The notes under the pieces were generated by a model. It did no database searches. It was not told the origin of the DNA and worked only from the letters and a program-made list of their open reading frames with translations. Made by a program: the position numbers and the translations under genes. Source: Beijerinckiaceae bacterium (GTDB taxonomy: Bacteria > Pseudomonadota > Alphaproteobacteria > Rhizobiales > Beijerinckiaceae). Taken from it: a stretch of 9,475 nucleotides of DNA. The stretch spans positions 1 to 9,475 of the forward strand of contig CANCSY010000108.1 in assembly GCA_947380915.1 (NCBI GenBank), read 5' to 3'. Every line of letters starts with the position of its first letter. The first letter of the stretch is position 1. Below, one piece after another: positions 6,187 through 9,475 of the stretch.

Positions 6187-7206
6187 TCAGCGCCCCAGCG
6201 CTTTCTTCACATTGGCGACGACCGCCGCGGGCGAGGCGTAGGACTCGGAGATGATCTTCGTGAGTTCGTCTGGCGAGACATAATGGATGTTGACCCCCGC
6301 AACCCGTGAATCAGCCGCAAGGCTCGGATCCTTCAGCGCCGCCAGAAAGGCTTTGCGAATGGCCGCGAGACGATCTGCTGGCACGCCCGGCGCCATGACG
6401 AAGGGCCGTCCCACCAGCGTGCGCTGCAGGAACAGGTCGAGCGCCTGCCTCTGCTCGTCCGAGGTGGCGAGATCATGGATCATGGGCACTTCGGGCATGC
6501 GGTCATCGGGCTTCAGAGCCGCCTGGAAGAGCAGGCGCGTGCGCTTCTCGCGATACATCAGGTCGCGCACGATCGTGTCATAGCTCACGCAGCCGCCCTG
6601 CACCTCGCCACGCTCGGTGGCGAGCAGAATGTCGCGCGAACCGGGATAGCCCTGCACGATCTTCATCTTCACGCCCAGCATGTTGGCGAGCACTTCGGGA
6701 TAGAGCTGGCTGTCGGAGCCAGAGCCCGTGGCGCCCACGATATATTCCTTGGTCAGCAGATCCGTCATCGTCTGCACGGGGGCGTCCACGCGAATGGCGC
6801 AGGCGGGCGTGTCCCGGTCGGGGCTGCCGATATAGTTAAACTTCATGGGATCGAAGCGCGTGCCGATGCCCCCGAGCAGGGGCTCGAAGGGCACGCCGCG
6901 ATTGATCAGGCCGATCACCGTGCCGTCCTTGGGCTGGGTGTTGTAGACCTGATTGGCGAGCAACAGGCTGCCCGCGCCCGGCACATTGGTGGCGACCACA
7001 TTGGGTTTGCCGGGAATATGCTCGCCCATGTATTTGCCGATCAGCCGCGCCCAGACGTCATCCGTACCGCCCGGTCCATAGCCGATCATGATGGTGACGG
7101 TCTTGCCCTTGTAAAACTCCTCGACCGACTGCGCGCTGGCGCTGCGGGAGACGCCGCAAAGAGCGAGGGCGGCAGCCGCCATCGCCGCGAATTTACTGAT
7201 TTTCAT
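6187..7206 (-). CDS. Bug/TctC-family periplasmic solute-binding protein
   Basis: Bug proteins bind small carboxylates and related anions in the periplasm, classically for the tripartite tricarboxylate transporters (TctA/TctB membrane parts). The 339-residue protein has a Sec signal peptide (KISK, a hydrophobic stretch, cleavage near ASA25/Q26). Next come the family start EFYKGKTVTIMIGYGPGG (30-47), NVPGAGSLLLAN (74-85) and the loop ATGSGSDSQLYP (159-170) that usually contacts the ligand. Cys136 and Cys206 could form a disulfide. LALC17 is not a proper lipobox. The start ATG (7204-7206) has TGGAG seven bases upstream. No tctA or tctB gene is present; instead the gene lies between an ABC-type binding protein and an ABC permease in one operon. 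Either it feeds this ABC permease, or it serves Tct parts elsewhere, or it acts as a sensor. Confidence 0.93.
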   Translation of the reverse strand: MKISKFAAMAAAALALCGVSRSASAQSVEEFYKGKTVTIMIGYGPGGTDDVWARLIGKYMGEHIPGKPNVVATNVPGAGSLLLANQVYNTQPKDGTVIGLINRGVPFEPLLGGIGTRFDPMKFNYIGSPDRDTPACAIRVDAPVQTMTDLLTKEYIVGATGSGSDSQLYPEVLANMLGVKMKIVQGYPGSRDILLATERGEVQGGCVSYDTIVRDLMYREKRTRLLFQAALKPDDRMPEVPMIHDLATSDEQRQALDLFLQRTLVGRPFVMAPGVPADRLAAIRKAFLAALKDPSLAADSRVAGVNIHYVSPDELTKIISESYASPAAVVANVKKALGR

Positions 7207-7225
7207 GCTGTTGCTCCAGGCTGGA

Positions 7226-7248
7226 TCGCGCGCCTTTGCACTGCGCGA
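7226..7248. other. Small hairpin between the two binding-protein genes
   Basis: TCGCGC (7226-7231) pairs with GCGCGA (7243-7248) around an 11-base loop in the 75-base gap. It could stabilise the upstream binding-protein mRNA, as intercistronic hairpins often do behind such genes. In GC-rich DNA a six-pair stem can also arise by chance. Confidence 0.35.
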
Positions 7249-7251
7249 GAC

Positions 7252-7284
7252 CGCCTGTCAAATATTCGTGAACGGCGCCTGTCA
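7252..7284. repeat. 9-bp direct repeat CGCCTGTCA
   Basis: CGCCTGTCA lies at 7252-7260 and at 7276-7284, 24 bases apart (TGACAGGCG on the transcript). The second copy includes the stop codon of the upstream binding-protein gene. The first copy contains a TTGACA-like hexamer, but no convincing -10 box follows at the right distance. Confidence 0.45.
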
Positions 7285-8295
7285 CTTGGCCGTCGCCTTT
7301 TCGTAGAAGGAGACATCGAAGAGGCCATCGAGCGGAACATCCTTCTCCAGCGTGCCGATGGAGACCTGATAGCTCTGCATTTTCGCCGTCGCCTCCATGA
7401 TCACCCGGGGATCGGCGGTGAATTTGGAAGCGGGGGAGGCCAGCGCCTTCTCGATGGTCGCTGCGTCAATAAGTCCCTTCCCCAAGGCTGCTTCCACATG
7501 GGGGGCGACCCGTTTGGGCTCAGCCTTGATGAGCTTGTCGGCTTTCACCAGCGCATCGACGAGTTTCTGCACGCCCACCGGATTTTTGGTCAGGAACGCG
7601 CCGGAGAAGGCCACCACCGTGCCGGGCTGGTTGGGAAACATCTCCCCGCCTAGGGCCACGACCTTGATACGCGGATCGCGCTGCTGGACGATGGTGTCCG
7701 TGGGTTCGCGGATCGTCGCTCCGTCCACAGCGCCGGTGAGGAGCGCCTGCTGGGTGGCGTCGATGCCCATGGGCACGATCTCGTAATCGGCCTTGTCAGC
7801 CTTGATGACCTGGGTCAGCCAATGCACCAGCGTGGTGTGGGGCACAGAGCCCGGGGGCTGGGTGGCGAGGCGCGCGGGCTTGCCAGAGGCGGCGCGGAAA
7901 TCCTTCAGGGCTTGCGCCGGGGCCACGCCCGGCTTGAAGCTGGGGGCGAGCTTGGCGCCCGCCGCAACCGTCATCTCCTCCACTGCCGTGGAGGTCACCA
8001 CGCGGATGTCGATACCCTTGGAGCGCGCAACCCCCAGAGGCGCCACGCCCGCCACATAGACGTCGAGGGTGCCCGAAGCGAGCGCCTGGATCATCACCGG
8101 GCCGGATTCGAAGGTGGTGAACTTGAGATCAAACCCCGCCTCCTTGGCCCAGCCCTCCTTGTCCACCACGAAGATCGGCGCGACGCCAAGCACGGGGATC
8201 ACGCCAACGCGCAGCTGCGTCTGGGCGAAGGCTGGAACGGCGGCGACCACTGCGGCGAGGGCGGCTGCGGCGAGGGTGAGAAAGGGACGGGCCAT
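7282..8295 (-). CDS. ABC transporter substrate-binding protein, NitT/TauT (SsuA/NMT1-like) family
   Basis: This is the periplasmic receptor that delivers substrate to a NitT/TauT-type ABC permease. The 337-residue precursor has a clear Sec signal peptide (ARPF, then an Ala/Val-rich core, cleavage at about AFA24/Q25). The mature protein begins QLRVGVIPVLGVAPIFVVDKEG, the pattern of the SsuA/NMT1 fold. Family features include the EGWAKEAGFDLKFTTFESG strand-helix, ALASGTLDVYVAGVAPLGVA (71-90), the segment after QPPGSVPHTTL and the acceptor-side IREPTDTIV. The ATG at 8293-8295 is preferred because GGAG lies six bases upstream and it places the signal peptide correctly; the open frame up to 8355 adds a poorly supported 20-residue lead. 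It is first in the operon, with its control region shared with the divergent flavoenzyme gene. Ligand cannot be assigned: sulfonates, nitrate, thiamine precursors and aromatic acids are all known in this family. Confidence 0.94.
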   Translation of the reverse strand: MARPFLTLAAAALAAVVAAVPAFAQTQLRVGVIPVLGVAPIFVVDKEGWAKEAGFDLKFTTFESGPVMIQALASGTLDVYVAGVAPLGVARSKGIDIRVVTSTAVEEMTVAAGAKLAPSFKPGVAPAQALKDFRAASGKPARLATQPPGSVPHTTLVHWLTQVIKADKADYEIVPMGIDATQQALLTGAVDGATIREPTDTIVQQRDPRIKVVALGGEMFPNQPGTVVAFSGAFLTKNPVGVQKLVDALVKADKLIKAEPKRVAPHVEAALGKGLIDAATIEKALASPASKFTADPRVIMEATAKMQSYQVSIGTLEKDVPLDGLFDVSFYEKATAK

Positions 8296-8352
8296 GGGAT
8301 GCTCCGGGGATGCTGTTGGGGGAGATTTACAGGCGCTGCGGTAAAACATCAA

Positions 8353-8363
8353 CACAGTCTGTG
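8353..8363. promoter_or_regulatory. Palindrome CACAG-T-CTGTG, candidate operator
   Basis: This is a perfect 5+1+5 dyad, 57 bases upstream of the binding-protein start. A further CACA half-site sits about 13 bases to its right (8377-8380), inverted relative to CTGTG. The spacing to the - strand start suits a repressor or activator site, but the binding protein is unknown. Confidence 0.4.
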
Positions 8364-8407
8364 GAATTATTTATATCACAAATTTATTACGGTAAATAAG
8401 CTTTCCT

Positions 8408-8436
8408 TTGATCCCCGGCCATCGCAGCCCTATGGT
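8408..8436 (+). promoter_or_regulatory. Candidate promoter of the alpha-hydroxy-acid dehydrogenase gene
   Basis: TTGATC (8408-8413), 17 bases, then TATGGT (8431-8436). The -10 hexamer is identical to the one proposed for the atpI promoter; the -35 matches TTGACA at four of six positions. Transcription would start near 8443, giving a leader of about 20 bases that contains the ribosome binding site GGGGGA seven bases before the ATG. Confidence 0.5.
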
Positions 8437-8462
8437 CGGGCGGTAATGACGGGGGAACGGAC

Positions 8463-9475
8463 ATGGGGCGGCTGGACGACTGCTACAATATCGCGGACCT
8501 GCGCGAGGTCGCGCGCAAGCGCCTGCCCAAGGGCGTGTTCCAGTATCTGGATCTGGGCACCGAGGACATGGTGGCGCTGGGCAATAACCGGCGCTTCCTT
8601 CAGGAGACCAAGCTGCTGAACAAGGTGCTGGTGGATGTGTCGAAGATCGACACGAGCGCCTCCATTTTCGGCGCCCCCACCTCCCTGCCCATGGCCATCG
8701 CCCCCACGGGCATCGCGGGACTGACCTGGTTCGAGGGCGAACTGGAGCTGGCCAAAGCCGCCGCCGCCGCAGGCGTGCCCTTCGCGCTGGCCACCGGGTC
8801 CAACACCGCCATGGAGAAGATCGCGGAAGTTGGCGGGCGGCCCTGGTTCCAGCTCTACATGTGGCGCGAGAAGCAGCTTTCCTATGAACTGGTGAAGCGC
8901 GCCCACGCCGCCGGTTTCGAGGCGCTGATCTGGACCGTGGACATCGGCCTCGGCGCCAATCGCGAGCACAACAAGCGCAACGGCTTCAACACGCCCTACA
9001 AGGCCAATATGAAAAGCGCGGTCGACATGGCGCTGCATCCCGAATGGATGCTGACGGTCATGGCGCGCTACCTCATGAGCGGCGGCATGCCCCGCCATGA
9101 AAACTATCCGCCGCTCTATCGCGACAAAATGACCGGCAAGGCCAGTCAGGCCAAGGCCCTGCGCGCCGATTCCGTCAGCTGGGACGATGTGAACCGGCTG
9201 CGCGACATCTGGCCGGGCAAGCTCATCATCAAGGGCATCATGCGCCCCGACGACGCCTGCATGGCGGTGGAGCGCGGCGCCGACGCCGTCGTCATCTCCA
9301 ACCACGGCGGCCGCAATCTCGACAGCGCGCCCTCCACGCTGGATGTGCTGCCGGGCATCGTGAAGGCCGTGGACAAACGCGCCACGGTCATCGTCGACTC
9401 CGGCGTGCGGCGCGGCAGCGATCTGGTGAAATGTCTGGCGCTGGGCGCCGACTTCGTCCTCACCGGCCGCGCCAC
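8463..9475 (+). CDS. FMN-dependent alpha-hydroxy-acid dehydrogenase/oxidase, 3' end outside window
   Basis: Enzymes of this family (lactate dehydrogenase LldD, glycolate oxidase, mandelate dehydrogenase) oxidise 2-hydroxy acids to 2-oxo acids with FMN in a TIM barrel. The frame runs open from ATG 8463 to the window end, 337 codons of a protein usually 350-400 long, with GGGGGA seven bases upstream. By alignment to spinach glycolate oxidase, the key residues are Tyr28 (VFQYLD), Tyr132 in FQLY, Asp160 in TVD, Lys258 in IIKGIM, His281 and Arg284 in SNHGGRNLD, and the FMN phosphate loop DSGVRRGSD (312-320). The glycolate-oxidase Trp108 position is near Ser113. The usual GRRE stretch reads GANRE (164-168). 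A long variable loop spans about 176-235 (PEWMLTVMARYLMSGG is weakly amphipathic), the region that anchors some relatives to the membrane. The substrate cannot be assigned. It diverges from the transporter operon. Confidence 0.95.
   Translation, partial: MGRLDDCYNIADLREVARKRLPKGVFQYLDLGTEDMVALGNNRRFLQETKLLNKVLVDVSKIDTSASIFGAPTSLPMAIAPTGIAGLTWFEGELELAKAAAAAGVPFALATGSNTAMEKIAEVGGRPWFQLYMWREKQLSYELVKRAHAAGFEALIWTVDIGLGANREHNKRNGFNTPYKANMKSAVDMALHPEWMLTVMARYLMSGGMPRHENYPPLYRDKMTGKASQAKALRADSVSWDDVNRLRDIWPGKLIIKGIMRPDDACMAVERGADAVVISNHGGRNLDSAPSTLDVLPGIVKAVDKRATVIVDSGVRRGSDLVKCLALGADFVLTGRA

Larger units (their letters stand above)
8296..8462. promoter_or_regulatory. Divergent control region between transporter operon and flavoenzyme gene
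   Basis: The 167-base gap serves two genes transcribed away from each other. It contains an AT-rich patch (about 8364-8400) unlike the GC-rich surroundings, the palindrome CACAGTCTGTG (8353-8363) and a candidate + strand promoter (8408-8436). TTATT...AATAA and TTAC-G-GTAA partial dyads lie at about 8383-8399. A near match to an IHF site (TATCAC, four bases, TTA) lies at about 8373-8385. No good -35/-10 pair stands out for the - strand operon. No regulator gene is present in the window. Confidence 0.6.

Noticed and set aside
5453..6241. 262-codon + strand frame antisense to the permease gene
   Set aside because: It is a His/Gln/Glu-rich mirror of hydrophobic codons, with no domain and no initiation signal.
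7230..7262. Internal promoter for the Bug-type gene (TTGACA on the - strand at 7257-7262)
   Set aside because: No acceptable -10 hexamer occurs 15-19 bases downstream; the sequence there is CAAAGG-like.
6475..7653. 392-codon + strand open frame crossing the two receptor genes
   Set aside because: It is antisense to two genes with clear signal peptides and family motifs; its translation is His/Ala/Gly-rich with no recognisable domain or ribosome binding site.
8430..9305. 291-codon - strand frame antisense to the flavoenzyme
   Set aside because: The + strand frame carries all catalytic motifs of the FMN hydroxy-acid dehydrogenase family; the antisense frame shows none and is a GC-rich shadow.

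Overview
The window looks like chromosomal DNA from a GC-rich alphaproteobacterium, most likely of the order Hyphomicrobiales (Rhizobiales). The main reasons are the separate F0 ATP synthase cluster in the order atpI-atpB-atpE-atpG(b')-atpF with no F1 genes attached, the paired b and b' stalk subunits, the rhizobial-type AtpI, and strong third-position G/C bias in every gene. The genus cannot be named from this sequence alone.

Layout. (1) Positions 1-1662, + strand: the C-terminal half of the chromosome-condensation ATPase SMC, cut by the window edge. (2) About 1692-1722: a hairpin terminator between the two converging transcripts. (3) Positions 1746-4346, - strand: the complete F0 operon atpI, atpB (a), atpE (c), atpG/atpF' (b') and atpF (b). 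A good sigma70-type promoter at 4496-4524 drives it through a leader of about 140 nt. (4) Positions 4647-8295, - strand: a four-gene uptake operon. In transcription order it holds a NitT/TauT (SsuA/NMT1-like) periplasmic binding protein, a second and unrelated periplasmic binding protein of the Bug/TctC family, an ABC permease and an ABC ATPase. (5) Positions 8296-8462: a divergent control region with an AT-rich patch, a small palindrome and a candidate + strand promoter. (6) From 8463 past the window end, + strand: an FMN-dependent alpha-hydroxy-acid dehydrogenase/oxidase with all key catalytic residues, truncated at its 3' end by the window.

How the parts fit. The left half is housekeeping: chromosome organisation, and the proton channel and stator of ATP synthase. 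The atpE gene, whose product is needed in many copies per complex, has an unstructured A/C-rich leader with the strongest ribosome binding site of the operon, and a stable hairpin just after its stop codon. Both fit local control of subunit stoichiometry. The right half looks accessory: an ABC importer carrying two binding proteins from families that normally belong to different transporter types, next to a divergently transcribed 2-hydroxy-acid oxidising flavoenzyme. A simple but unproven reading is an uptake-and-oxidation module for a small organic acid. No mobile element, CRISPR array, tRNA, rRNA or phage gene was seen.
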